From Tilletiopsis washingtonensis (taxonomy: Eukaryota; Basidiomycota; Exobasidiomycetes; Entylomatales), in assembly GCF_003144115.1 (NCBI RefSeq), contig NW_020312009.1, positions 277,844 through 341,843 on the forward strand: 64,000 nucleotides of DNA, written 5' to 3'. Both the position numbers and the translations under genes were made by a program. The stretch's first letter is position 1; each line of letters begins with the position of its first letter. This document shows, piece by piece, positions 1 through 10,847 of this stretch. The notes below the pieces were generated by a model, which saw only the letters and a list, made by a program, of their open reading frames with translations, did not search any database and was not told the origin of the DNA.

Positions 1-646
1 TCTTGATCGGCTCGACCTTGGGCAGCGCCGAGAGGAAGGGCAGCGGCTGCACAAGCAGGCCCGTGTCGTGTGCACGCGGCGGCGCCGGCATTGGCGGCGG
101 CTGCGGGCGGTAGAAGCGCACCCAGCCCGGCGCCGTGGCGTAGAGTGTGTGGTCCAGGCCCATCTTGACGTTCTCGCCCGCGTGCCACTCGGTGCCGCGC
201 TGGCGCACGATGATCTCGCCAGCCTGCACGTATTGGCCTAAGGAAGAGGTCTGAGCCACCGTCGAAACCTGCAACGCGCGACAGTGGCAGCGCGGTGGCT
301 TCGGACAGCTTCGAGCTCGCCAGCGCACCACTCTGTCTCATCTCGCATGCGCTTGACCCCATCTCTCAGGCGCGCAGCTGCACTCACCGCCGTAGCGCTT
401 GACACCCAGGCGCTTGCCGGCGCTGTTGCGGTTGTTCTTCGTGCTACCTCCTCCGCGCTTCGTCGAGTTACGCAGCTGGATCGCGGCGCCGAAGGCAAAC
501 GGCGGCAGCACGCTGCCGCTGCTGCCCGACGGCCCGGCGGCGCAGACGCTCGGCACGTGCGATGCCGACGCCAGCGACGGCAGTGCGCCGCGCAGCGCGC
601 TGAGCGACGCGAGCCCGGTCGGGCGGGTGCGGGCGAGGAAGGCCAT
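1..646 (-). CDS. MRPL27: Mitochondrial large-subunit ribosomal protein bL27m (3' end outside window)
   Basis: Structural protein of the mitochondrial large ribosomal subunit, bacterial L27 family, near the peptidyl transferase centre. Two exons are visible: 388-646 and 1-237, separated by a 150 bp intron (238-387, GTGAGT donor, TTAG acceptor). Exon 1 encodes an Ala/Ser/Arg-rich N-terminus of about 58 residues that looks like a mitochondrial presequence, then the L27 core [20 protein letters not shown]. After splicing the frame continues GGQYVQAG and [17 protein letters not shown], then [10 protein letters not shown], all classic L27 blocks. A fungal C-terminal extension (Pro-rich, then [13 protein letters not shown]) runs off the window. 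The ATG at 644-646 is the first Met before the presequence. It is divergent from the small gene at 853, about 206 bp away. Confidence 0.93.
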
Positions 647-852
647 GTGGACGGTGAGTGTGGAGCGGCAGGGTGCGGCGGGAGATGGCCGCCGTGGCTG
701 AGGCTGCCTCTGCCTCTGCAGCGCTGCTCCCAGGCGCGCCGCACGTGATCCGCCGCGCGCCAGGCTTTTTGCGCTCGGCCGGCCCTGCGCGAGAGAGGCA
801 ACGCCGCCGCTTCTTCGCCCCGCCTCTTGCCTCTCGCCCGCATACACCCATC

Positions 853-1101
853 ATGGACCCGCCGCTCGACCCGCCGCTGCGCCTTAGCGTCGCCTCGTCG
901 CACGCCCAGACGCTCGACGAGGCGTCCGACATGCTGCAGACGTTTCTCGACGACTTTGAGGCACGCACCGCCGCGCCCGGCACCGGCGACGGCGTCGGCG
1001 CACGCGGCGCCAGCAACCTCACCACCGGCGCACTGGGCCGCCTCGTGGCCAACCTCGCCCGCGAGGCACAGCAGACGTGCAATGCATCCGGCGCTGCCTA
1101 G
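853..1101 (+). CDS. Small hypothetical protein, 82 aa
   Basis: Not recognised. A single exon from an ATG in good context (ATCATGG) to TAG gives 82 residues. The product starts MDPPLDPPLRLSV and carries an acidic, possibly helical stretch (LDEASDMLQTFLDDFEAR), a Gly/Ala spacer and a second helix-like stretch (GALGRLVANLAREAQQ). No signal peptide or membrane segment is seen. The size and two amphipathic helices would suit a small subunit of a larger complex, but this is only a guess. An in-frame ATG at 685 would add about 56 Arg/Ala-rich residues; I prefer 853 because the upstream stretch is the promoter gap shared with the divergent bL27m gene. A GTGAGT donor soon after the stop leaves room for a different 3' structure. 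Confidence 0.5.
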   Translation: MDPPLDPPLRLSVASSHAQTLDEASDMLQTFLDDFEARTAAPGTGDGVGARGASNLTTGALGRLVANLAREAQQTCNASGAA

Positions 1102-2466
1102 GCGGCTTCGTCTCTGCGCTTCTCCGGTGAGTTGCTCTCGGCCTCGGAGCAGCAGGACATGTCCCGGCACACGGCAACGGATGATCATTCCACTTGGCTC
1201 AGCACGGCCACATAGGGGCCTTACCTCCCCGGCCGCTGCGAGGAGAGCGACTTATGTCATAGTTACACTGATGCGTTGTGTGCCGCGGACATGCTACGCT
1301 GCGCTGCCCTGCCTCTGGCTCTTCGTGCGCGGGATCGGGCCAGCTGACACGCTCGTGCTCCCTACAGAAAGCGAAGCTTCTCACTCAAGTCTGCTCGAGA
1401 GCAGCAGCACAAGCTGCCTAGCATCGTACTAGCATCCGTCGTACGGTGGACGACCTCCGTCGCAGGACGCGCGTGACTGCCGTCCTCATCAGAGCTAGCA
1501 AGCCTACGCCACGCTCGGACTCGACGACATGCTCAATGCATGCGAGGCAGCCCGCTTGCGGCACTTCCAGCCCAGAATCTGGCACCCGTCGAGCCTGCAG
1601 CTTTCGCGGCCTCGCCGTGCTGTCCTCGTTGCGCCGGACGTCGCTCGCGCGCCGTTCAGATCGCCGAGGCCTCATATGGTCGCTTTGTACGCCCGAGCAC
1701 ATTACACGGCTACCTAGCACCCCTGCGCCCCGTCCATAGCGACGTCGTGGCAGCAAGTCATAGCCCCTGTGGTCTGTGCTCCATGTGTTGCGCCGCCGAT
1801 ACGCTGCGAGCGCCCCCTGCAATCTAGCCCTACCTTCTGCGGCACAGCCTCTCCACTCAGGAGACTCGGCACGCGTGACTTGTGGCCGTGCATGAGTTGT
1901 GAGCATGTCAAGCAGAGACATCTGGCAGACGCTGCAGGCTGGTGCTGCATCCTGCCTCGTCTCTCGAGGTCCGCCGCCGACCTCGGGAGCGGCGAGAAGG
2001 ACGCCGAGGAGACGAGGCCGGCCTTGCAAAAGTTGAGGCGCCGCGATGACGCACCGCGCAATACAGAAATGTCTCGAGTCAACACGCGTTGCTTGTGGTC
2101 GCGAATAGGAGAATGGGCGTCGCGCATTACAGCTGACGCCGTCAGGCACGGCGCGCGGAGAGAGCCCGCTGCGCCGCTGCCTGCTGCTCGAGGAGGCTCG
2201 GGGGTCGGGGCGCGCTGCTACTCTTGGCGTGGAGCCGCCGCTTGCTGCGAGCTCCTTGGCCCGTTGCGCCCGCCTTTGCTTCGTGCTTGCTCCTCTCTCT
2301 CCCACATCTCTGCCCCGCACCGCACGCCGCCCGCCGCTCCCCGCGGCCTCAGCCGCAGCCCCAGGCATCCACGGCGAGCATCGCATCCAGCGCGGCCTGC
2401 GTTCTCGCGCCTGCCCCTCCGGCCACCACACCCTCTGCCGCGCACGCGCCCCCGCACAGCCACGCC
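1102..2466. other. Intergenic region, about 1.36 kb, no gene seen
   Basis: Lies between the small orphan and the Srf1-like gene, both on the plus strand, so it holds a terminator and the latter's promoter. Long open frames on both strands show no family motif or splice pattern and look like GC-rich noise. No tRNA-like cloverleaf was seen. Confidence 0.5.
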
Positions 2467-4542
2467 ATGTCTGCGCCGTCCACGCCGCCGATGCAGCGCG
2501 AGGGCAGCAGCAGCACCGTGCAGCCGCAGCAGCGCCCGCCCAGCAGCATCCTCGCCACGCCCTCGGGCGGCGCGCGCGGCGCCGACCTCGCCCAGGGCGC
2601 CAGCAGCCAGGGCACGGCGGGCGCCAGCGGCAGCGCCAACGTCCACTACGGCCGCGACGCCCTCTTTGCCTCGCCCAGCAAGGGCAGCGCCGCCGCGGCG
2701 CGCTCGCGCCACGAGAGCACGGGCAGCAATGCCGACGGCGGCCTGGCCGCACCGCCGCGCGCGGCGGGTCTGGGTGACAAGGCCGGCCGCGCCAGCAACC
2801 TGAGTCTCGGCGGCAGCACGAGCTACGCCAGCAGCGCCGCCGGCGAGAGCGCCCATGCGCGCAGCCTGCGCAACAGCACCGCACGGCGCAGCCGCGTGCA
2901 GACACGGCCGGGTGAGTGTGCTGTGCACGCACACTGTGCGCCGCCATGCTGACGCCGCCGCTCCAGCTTGGGCGCGCGACGAGCCCGTGTCGCCGCCAGC
3001 TACGCCGCACTCGCGGCCTTCGCACGCCATTGAGCGCGAGCCATCGGACCTCGGCCTGCCGCAGGCGTCCGGTGCGCAGGGCCAGAGCTGGTCGGGCTCC
3101 AAGGCGCTCGGCACGCACGGGCCCTCGCGCTCGACAGCTGACTCGGACGACGACTCGGACGCCAACGACGAGCGCGGGCCCACACGCTTCTGGACCTTCA
3201 CACTGCCGGCCAAGTACCGCGCGCGGCTGCACGAGCACCACATGCGCATGGTGCACACGTCGCAGAGCGAGCCGCAGCGCGACGAAGACGCCTCTAGCGA
3301 CACGTCCAGCACGCTCGACCAGGGCGAGCACGATCCGGCGGCGCGCCAGCGCGCACGGCGCCGCGGCACAGAGACAGGCAAGGGAAGTGCGCCTGATCCA
3401 CCCAGCGGAGGCCTGATGGGCTGGCGACGCCTGTCGCACCGCCCAAAGGACCACAGTGCCGATGTCGAGGCGGCAGCCGGCGCCGAGGATGATGACGTGC
3501 GAGACGTCTCGCCGGACGCCCGGCGCAGCGAGGCGCCGCAAACACCAGAGAATCGGCGCGAGCCCGGGCGAGAGCAAAGCTCGCGCTCGCAGCAGCAGGT
3601 GGCACGGGCGTCGCACGAGTCGTCGGCGTCGCGCGACTCCTCGTCGCTGCCGGCGGCGCACATGCACGCGGAGATGCCGACGCCGCACCACATTGCCAGC
3701 TTCACGCGGCACCAGCCGCACACGCCCGGCTGGGAGTCGCCGTGGCGGCCCGAGTCGCGCGACGGCGGCAGCATCGAGGTGGGCGGCTACCGCTTCGGCG
3801 CCCACGGCGGCTTCTTCCCTGCCAGCAAGGAGGGCAAGGAGGGCGGCCGCAAGAAGGAGCCGCCGTTCAGCTGGTGGCGCAACTTTCTGCTGCACAATCC
3901 CTTTGTGCCGCTGCTCTTCCGCCTGCTCAACATCGCATTCACAACGGCAACGATGGCCGTCGCCATCTGCCTGCACAACGTGCTCAACCGCGAGTCGGCT
4001 GCCGACAGTGTCGGCTCGTCGCCGCTCGTGGCCATCATCTATGCGCCGCCGACGCTCATGCACGTTGGCTTCCAGATCTACCTCGAGTACTTTGGCAAGC
4101 CAATCGGGCTGTGGAGCGTCAAGAGCAAGCTGTACTACACGCTCGTCGACCTCATCTTCATCTGCATGTGGAGCAGCGAGCTGAGCCTGACGTTTGACAA
4201 CTACCTCACCTCGAGCCTCGTGTGCGACGCCGCCATCAATCCGTTTGCGAGCAACGCGAATGCGCCCGACTACCAGGTGCGTGCGGTGCTGCGGCAACTG
4301 AACCTCTGCGGCATGCTGACTTTTCCGCTGCAGAGTCCGCTGCAGAACCCCACCACGAAGCCGAACATCTGCCGCCTGCAGGGCGCGCTCATCGGGCTCG
4401 TCTTTGTCTCGCTGCTCGCATACCTCGTCGTCCTGACGGTGCGTTCTGCCGGCGGCATGCTCGCGACCGCGCCGCTGACCCCCTCGCCCATGCCCAGGTA
4501 TCGCTGTTCCGCATCTTCGTGCGCGTCTCGCGGCACGCCTGA
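2467..4542 (+). CDS. SRF1: Srf1-like membrane protein (regulator of phospholipase D)
   Basis: Predicted integral membrane protein of 634 aa from four exons (2467-2911, 2967-4276, 4334-4438, 4498-4542). The first ~450 residues are low-complexity, rich in Ser, Arg, Glu and Ala. The conserved C-terminal part begins with the juxtamembrane motif PPFSWWRNFLLHNPFVPLLF, then about four hydrophobic segments (near 459-485, 498-520, 537-552, 602-620) with FGKPIGLWSVKSKLYY and LTFDNYL between them. This order matches fungal Srf1, which in yeast acts with the phospholipase D Spo14; the assignment rests on recalled motifs. The third and fourth exons are short; reading through the 57 bp intron 2 stays in frame, but its CTGAC branch and pyrimidine tract argue that it is removed. 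The last 14 codons (VSLFRIFVRVSRHA) follow a 59 bp intron. Confidence 0.72.
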
Positions 4543-5023
4543 TCTCGCTCTCCGGCTGCGTTCTCCGCTGAGCTTCCTTTCTCGCCCCACGTGTCTCCCT
4601 CATTTCTCACCGTCCGACCGCGCACATACATCTCACCCCCTCCGTCTCGCTCATCGCTTTGTACACTCTGGACTGCTGCAGTATATGGTCAAACGGCATA
4701 TCTTTTGCACGCGATGCGGGACTGGTTCGCTATGTGTCGGTGACGTGGGGGACTGAATGTGGGGAGGCCAGATAATACAGGATGCGGGGCAGCGGAAGCG
4801 GAAGCACGGAACGGAGGCAACGGAGACGATAGCGGCGGTGATGAGCGCGGCGTGGAGAAGAGCGTGCACCGTCGAGGCGCTTTGGAGCGAGACTTGAGGC
4901 TCAGAGAGCGAAGCGAGAAGACGCTAGAGAGATGCGGGTGGGTGCTGCGCTGCAGACGAACGAGTCAGCTGGTGACCGAGCAGCAATCTCTGGCCTCGTG
5001 ACTCACGTTGACCACAGTCACGC
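4543..5023. other. Convergent intergenic spacer, 481 bp
   Basis: Between the stops of the Srf1-like gene and the minus-strand small gene. It must hold both 3' UTRs and terminators. Nothing else was recognised. Confidence 0.5.
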
Positions 5024-5449
5024 CTAGCTGCGCTCTCGCCGACGGCCGCGGCCGACGGTGAGGGAGCGGAAGATGCCGATGACGGCGGGGCTGCCCTCCT
5101 CGGCGGCATCGCTGCGGCCGCGAGTGTGCCGAGCCTGGCGTGGTGTGGCAGCGGGCGACGTGGGCGAGACGGGCGAGGCGGCGCCGCGCGCTGCGCTGCC
5201 GTCGAGGCGGGCGCGCTCGATGCTGCTGCGCTCGGCGGCCCACATGGCGCGCGTGTGTGCGAACACGGAAGCGGCATAGGCGCGGGCCTGGGCGTCGGCG
5301 CCGGCGGTGCTGAAGCTGGAGGCGGCGTCGCTCAGCGACGAGGAGCTGGAGGTTGACGAGCCCGTGGGCGAGCTAGGCGCACACGACGCGGCCGGCAGCG
5401 CCGGGTGCACGAACTGCGGGCCGCCGATGGGTACCGTATGGTGGAGCAT
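5024..5449 (-). CDS. Small hypothetical protein, 141 aa, basic C-terminus
   Basis: Not recognised. An intronless frame from ATG at 5447-5449 to TAG gives 141 residues. It begins MLHHTVPIGGPQFVHPALPA, runs through a Ser-rich stretch, a segment with several aromatic/Ala positions (YAASVFAHTRAMWAAERSS), and ends in a basic tail (GIFRSLTVGRGRRRERS). There is no signal peptide or membrane helix. A TATA-like box lies about 85 bp upstream of the ATG on the same strand, which supports a real, perhaps inducible or highly expressed, transcript. The compact basic C-terminus after a hydrophobic motif is the part most likely to be conserved. Convergent with the Srf1-like gene. It could still be a chance frame in GC-rich DNA. 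Confidence 0.5.
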   Translation of the reverse strand: MLHHTVPIGGPQFVHPALPAASCAPSSPTGSSTSSSSSLSDAASSFSTAGADAQARAYAASVFAHTRAMWAAERSSIERARLDGSAARGAASPVSPTSPAATPRQARHTRGRSDAAEEGSPAVIGIFRSLTVGRGRRRERS

Positions 5450-7004
5450 GGTGTGGTGCTGAGTTGAGACAGGATGAGATCGGTGCTTGCAGAGTTGTGG
5501 TGGGGTAGCGTGCGGCGGCAGCGGGCTGCTGCCTTATATGGCCCAGCCGATAGAAGAGATGAGTGGAGCGCATCGGTGGAGGCGAGCCGGGCCGGGCGAC
5601 TCAGACTTTCTTGCAGGCACGCCGCGAGTCATCGACGCGCCGTGCCGGCGCGTCACAGCCGCACTAGACTGCGCGCCACCTGAGAGCTGCGGCCGTGAGA
5701 AGAGAGAGCGCGCGCGCCGGTGCCGAGCCGCCGCGGCACCCGGGCCCTCGGCGCCGAGCGAGCGGCTCGGCCGCAAGAGGCCGGCACCAGCAGCGCGAGC
5801 GTGAGCTCGGCTGACGTGTGCCGCCTCGCCTCACCCTCACCTCAGCCGCGCCAACAGACGATTGGATGCTGCGGATGGCCCACGCAAGGAGGCGGCGGCA
5901 GCATCACATCATCAGCAGACCTCGTCGAGGGATGCACCGTCCTCGTCGTCCCGCCTGCGATGCTGCATGCTGGGCGGCTGCGCCGCCAAACGCTGCCGCC
6001 GCGCGCGTGCCAAGGCCGGCGGAGCTCGGCGCCTGCGAGCAAAGACACCGCCCTGCTGCCAAGCAGCGATGCCTCACTATGGCAACGCAGCAGCAGAGGC
6101 CCGTGGGCGTGATCTCGAGGCGCTCACAGCAAGGCGCAGCATGCGACGAGATCGCACGGCTGCGGGGTACGTTCTGCCCTCCGCCCGCTGGTGCTCCCAC
6201 GCCTGCTCCCACGCGCATGCCCGGCCGTAGCACAGCGGTACGGCCCCTGGCCCAGGCCCGCTGCGGCTCCGCGCACAATGATGAGCTTCCTCTCATCTTC
6301 GTCGCCGCCCTAGACATTCGCCGTCGGCTCTCTCTTCCGCATCAGCCTCGCGCGTGGCCCACGGCTGCGCTCCACCGGCGCATCGTGGTGGAGGCCGGCT
6401 ATTCGGCATGACGCGCCGCGAACGCCGCTTCGGCGGCGCGCTGCCGCACCGCGGGCCCGGATCTGCTCGCTGGCGCGGGCACGCGACATCTCTCCTCGTG
6501 CCGCGGCCGTAAGCACAAGCGCAAGCATGAGCAGCCCGATGGCATCTCGTCTAGCGTGCGACGTCTAGCGCGCGGCGTTGCTCGGCCGACGGGCGGATGC
6601 TCGGGAGGTGGAGAGAAGCCAAGCGCCGGCACCTTTTCTTGGAAGCGCAGGCGTCGCAACTGACTCGCATGGGACGCCGTCGCCGCCGCAGCAGCCAGGT
6701 GCGTGCGACTGAGCGTCGATATCCGGAGCAAGCGCTGCAGGGAAGTGAGCCGCACACGACTCGGTCCTCGGCAGCAGAGTGGCAGAGCAAGCGAGGCGCA
6801 GCGCAGGACGCAGCCGCGGCTGTGAGAGCGCTCCGAGCTGGCTCCGGCGGAGGAGGCGTGCGAAGGCGCGGGACTCGGGCCGCCGCGGCCGCCGCCGCTT
6901 GCTGCCGGCCGCTCTCCGCATCCGCTCGCTTCCCCCGCACGACGACGGCTCGCCGCCCTTCTCCATCTCACCATCCACATCCACCCGTCCACATCGTCAC
7001 AGCC
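5450..7004. other. Divergent intergenic region, about 1.55 kb, no gene seen
   Basis: Lies between the divergent 141-aa gene and the alpha/beta hydrolase gene. Apart from the TATA-like box at 5533 nothing was recognised; open frames here lack motifs or plausible splice structure. Confidence 0.5.
5533..5540 (-). promoter_or_regulatory. TATA-like box upstream of the 141-aa gene
   Basis: CATATAAG on the minus strand, about 85 bp before the ATG. AT-rich octamers are rare in this GC-rich window, so placement upstream of a start codon is suggestive. Confidence 0.4.
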
Positions 7005-8602
7005 ATGGGCGGCATCGTCTCGCCCACGCCGCGCGAGCGCACCGGCAGCTGGCTGCAGTTCGGCCCCGTGCGCGCCGTGTTCCTCACGCTCGTGTACGGC
7101 AATGCGCTCCTCGTGCGCCTGCCGTACCTGGCGCTCAAGTTCAGCGTGCCTGCGCTGCGCCCCGTCAAGGGCTGGTCGTGGGTGAGTGATTTGGGCGGCA
7201 CGTGCGGGCGGTGAAGCGGTGAGGCTTGGTAGACGGTGCGAGACGAGGATGTTGGGCATGCGCCTTTGGCTGCTGCGTACTGCCTTCTCGACGCAGGGTC
7301 TGCCGGCGCCGAGCCAGCCAGCGCGGCTTGTCTCCGTCTTGCCTCGTAGATTGCTCAGCTTAGAAGCTCGGCATGGCTCTCCGCAGCACTTGCGCGTTTG
7401 TTGCTCTGCTGACGCACCGCGCCGCAGTCGCGCTCGCTCATCCTCGGCATGCTCTCCTCGCTCTCTGTGCGCCGCTTCGCCAGCGCGCACTCGGACCGCG
7501 TCGATGCCAAGATCCTGCCCAAGCTCGGCGGCGACGGCACGCCGGTGCGCATTCCGCGCCTGCCGCAGCCGCTAACGGGCACCATGGGCGAGCTGGCGCA
7601 GCGCGCCGGTGTTGAGAGCGTCGACGTGCATGCGTGGTGGTACGGCGAGAGCCACGAGGGCGACCACAAGGCGGCGCAGGATGAGAAGGTCGTCCTCTTC
7701 TTCCACGGGTGAGTGCGCGCTGGTCTATACCTGCAGTTCAGCCCGCTGACATGCTCGCAGCGGCGGCTACATGGAGTTCTGCGCCGCGCCCGCCTGCCCC
7801 ATCAGCGGCATCCCGCGCAAGTACCTCGCCGCCGCGCGCGGCAAGCCGGGCATCCCGCACAAGGTCCTCTCGCTTGAGTACCGCCAGTCGTTCGAGTGCG
7901 ACTTCCCCGGCTTCGTGCAGGATGCTGTGGCGGCGTGGCGCTATCTGGTGGAGGACTGCGGCTACAAGCCGGAGAACATCGTCATCTCGGGCGACTCCGC
8001 TGGCGGTGAGCTCTGCAACGGCGCTGCGGTTTGTGCCTGGCTCACACACCCCTCAGGCAATCTGACGCTCGCACTTGCACGCTACCTGCGCGACGAGAAG
8101 CCCTTTGGTGGCGCCTCTGCCAAGGGCCTGATCCTGCACTCGGTGAGCCAGCCGTGCGCCCGTATCTGTCGTAAGCTGACACCCTCTGCAGCCGTGGATG
8201 AGCCTGTCGGGCTCCTACGCGCGCGCCGGCCCCGAGGGCTCGTTTGCGCAGAACAAGCACGTCGACATGCTCAACGCCGCGCTGCTGCAGCGCGCCGCCG
8301 AGGCAACGGTGCGCAACCTCTCGCTCAAGGAGCTCTCGTCGCACTACTGGTCCGCCGTCGACCTCGAGCGCGAGGAGAAGGCCGACCTCAAGGACTTCCC
8401 GCCGGCGCTCGTGCTCGGCGGCGCCTTCGACCTGCTGCGCGACGAGGGGCGCGACCTCGTCAAGCTGTACGAGGCGCCCGTCACGTACTACGAGGAGCCG
8501 CTGGCGATGCACGACTGCTGCGCCGTGCCCATCGGCTTTGAGGAGGAGCACGCGCGCGTCGCCAAGCGCACCGTCGAGTGGCTCACGCAGCTCTGGGCCT
8601 GA
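7005..8602 (+). CDS. Alpha/beta hydrolase (HSL-type esterase, Say1-like)
   Basis: Serine esterase of the hormone-sensitive lipase group (alpha/beta hydrolase fold-3), 399 aa, from five exons (7005-7181, 7428-7708, 7761-8005, 8057-8142, 8192-8602). A hydrophobic stretch near residues 22-48 (AVFLTLVYGNALLVRLPYL) looks like an N-terminal membrane anchor, as in ER steryl-acetate deacetylases of the Say1 kind. The oxyanion-hole motif HGGG is at about 152-155, and the nucleophile motif GDSAGG has its Ser near 232. GGAFDLLRDE supplies the acid (near 343 or 347) and AMHDCC the His (near 370). Introns interrupt both HGGG and GDSAGG codons. Intron 1 (246 bp) is unusually long for this window. The substrate cannot be read from the sequence. 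Convergent with uL2m. Confidence 0.85.
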
Positions 8603-8837
8603 GCTCCTCTGCCATCAGTCCATGTCGTGTTCCCCACTTGCTCATCCCCACGCTCGCCTCGCAATGCAACTCTACACGTCGCTTGTGTGCAAGGCTCGTG
8701 TGCATTGCATTGTGGCGCTCCTGCCACGTCCCGCCCATCGACAGCCATCTCCCATCCCTTCTCTATGCCTTGCCTGCCCGCTTGCCGCTGTAGACCGCGT
8801 GTCAGCTCTGACTTGCCCGACGTGCCACGCTTGCCAC

Positions 8838-10355
8838 TCACTTCATGCGTGGCCGCTCGCGCACCACCATCATGTTGCCGCCCTTGGTGCCGGGCTTGCG
8901 CGTGCGCGGGCCCTTCGTCTTGTGGCCGTAGATCGAGCGCGGGTGCTGGAGAGGATAGCTGTCAGCCGCTGGTGCAAGGCTGGCGCCCGCGGCAGCGACT
9001 CACCATGTTCGACTTCGACTTGCCACGGCCACCACCGTGCGGGTGGTCGCAGGCGCTAGAGACGACCGGATCAGCTGCGCTCGACTTGGCCCACGGCGCT
9101 ATACTCACTTCATAGCCACACCGCGCACCTTCGGCTTGATGCCGAGCCAGCGCGCGCGACCGGCCTTGCCTAGCCGCACGTGCTCGTGGTCGATGTTGCT
9201 GACCCGCCCGATGGCAGCCGCACAGCTCATCGGCAGCAGGCGCACCTCGCCGCTCGTGAGCTTGACCTGCGCGTGCGTGGGCACGACGGCACCGCTGCTG
9301 ACGTCCAGCTCCGACAGCTCCTCGTCGGACTCCGACGGCTCGATGAAGCCGACCGAGCCGGGCAGCGCAGCCTTGGCACGCTTCACAAAGGCGATCAGCT
9401 GGCCCTCTGCACCGGCCGAGCGGATGAGCTTGGCCGGGCCGTTAGGCACGAGCGTTGCTGCGTGGATCTTGGTGCCGATGGGGATCAGACTGAGCGGCAG
9501 CACGTTTCCGGGCCGGATGGCGCGCGTGCGGAAGATACCAATGTCGAGCGAGCTGGCCTCGCCGTCGCCGGCGGGCGTGTTCTCGCCGGAGCGGTACGAC
9601 TCGACGGTGTCGCCGGCACGCAGGCCCTCGGGCGCGAGGATGTAGGACTTGAGGCCCGACACCTTGTGCTGGATGAGCGCAATGTGTGCGCTGCGGCCCG
9701 GGTCGTACTCGATGCGCAGCACCTCCTGCTCGCCCGACTCGCGGCGGTAGAAGTCGATGAGCCGCAGACGGCGGCGGTGTCCGCCGCCACGGCCGCGCAC
9801 CGTGACGCGGCCGGTGGAGTTGCGGCCGCCGGTGCCGCGCTTGGCGATGGTGAGGGCGCGCTCGGGCTTGCCGCGGTGCAGGTGCGGCGTGAGCACGTAG
9901 CGCGTCCAGCGCAGCGAGCGCGTGATGGGCTTGAACGTCTTGAACTGGCGGTCGCGGCGCACGTACGGCGCATACTTCTGCGCCGCAACGCCGGCCTTGG
10001 CGAAGATGGAGCTCTCGGCCTTGCGCTTCACCTCGGCCTTGCGCTGCGCCTTCTGCGCCGTGCGCCGCTCGCGCCGCGTCGGCTCGCCGCCATGTGTGGC
10101 CAGCGCGACGGCCGCCGGCGACAGGCGAGAGCGCCGCATGAATGGCGGCAGAGTCGGCGGTGACACGTCGTAGTTGGGCACCTGTGCGACGGACGAGAGG
10201 GCGCGGACGCCGCGCAGCGAGGCGGCGCTGCTGCTGCTGCACGAGGCGGCCGCAGAGGCGAGGCGCTGCACCGACATGGCCGCGCCGGCCGACGACGACG
10301 AAGAGGCCGCAGCGGCCGCAGCCCGCTGCGACGAGGCGACTGCGCAGCGGAGCAT
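8838..10355 (-). CDS. RML2: Mitochondrial large-subunit ribosomal protein uL2m
   Basis: Mitochondrial homologue of bacterial L2, which binds 23S-type rRNA and shapes the peptidyl transferase centre. Protein of 468 aa from three exons (9109-10355, 9004-9055, 8838-8945). The N-terminal ~100 residues are Ala/Ser/Arg-rich, consistent with a targeting sequence plus extension. Then come GKPERALTIAKRGTGGRNS, GRVTVRGRGGGHRRRLRLID and the block AIGRVSN. The two last introns (53 and 58 bp) split the hallmark L2 C-terminus: [20 protein letters not shown], then HPRSIYGHKTKGPRTRKPG. The conserved HPHGGG makes the 52 bp middle exon certain. The start at 10355 is the first in-frame ATG with A at -3. Divergent from the large ATPase gene. 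Confidence 0.95.
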
Positions 10356-10847
10356 GGTGCCGGAGAGAGCGGCAAAGGGAGTGGTGCGACAGGAAGGTTG
10401 GAGGCGCGCCGCGATGCGCTTCGCAGCTGAGAAAGCGGCGCAAGTCGCGCGGCACGTGATCGAGCTCGCGACGCTCCTCCTCCAGAGTGCGCCAGCCACG
10501 CCAGCGGCCGGCAGGTGCAGCGAGTGTGGTTCTCATTCGATTACCGCCAGAGGCATCAGTAAGCTCAGTGTATCTCGTCTTATCGCTGAAGATTCGATGC
10601 TGGGGAGGCGCTGTGTATACCAAGCTCGGCAGTGCGCCTGGCGGTGCGGCACGGGGCGGGACGCGGCTGCTCCCACGCTGCCAGGGGTGTGCTGCGCCCA
10701 GGCGTCCGTGCGGCCGCGGCGCTGACAAGGCGCCGTTGGCTGCGCAGCGGGTGGAGGGCTGGCTACCTTTAGCTCCACCACGCGCAAGACTCTCGAGCAT
10801 CATCTTGTGCCAACACAGCCAGCAGCCCGCGCAGACGCTCGGCAAGC
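10356..10847. other. Divergent promoter region, 492 bp
   Basis: Shared upstream region of uL2m (minus) and the ATPase/HExxH gene (plus). No clear TATA box or repeated element was seen. Confidence 0.45.

Noticed and set aside
1418-4603. Very long open frame (over 1000 codons) on the minus strand opposite the Srf1-like gene
   Set aside because: Arg/Ala/Cys-rich composition without motifs; an antisense shadow of GC-rich coding sequence.
6399-7490. Long minus-strand open frame upstream of and across the hydrolase first exon
   Set aside because: No motifs, no plausible splice sites, overlaps a well-supported gene on the other strand.
9105-10499. Upstream extension of uL2m to 10499
   Set aside because: The codon there is GTG, not ATG; the first in-frame ATG is at 10355 and is followed by a presequence-like stretch.
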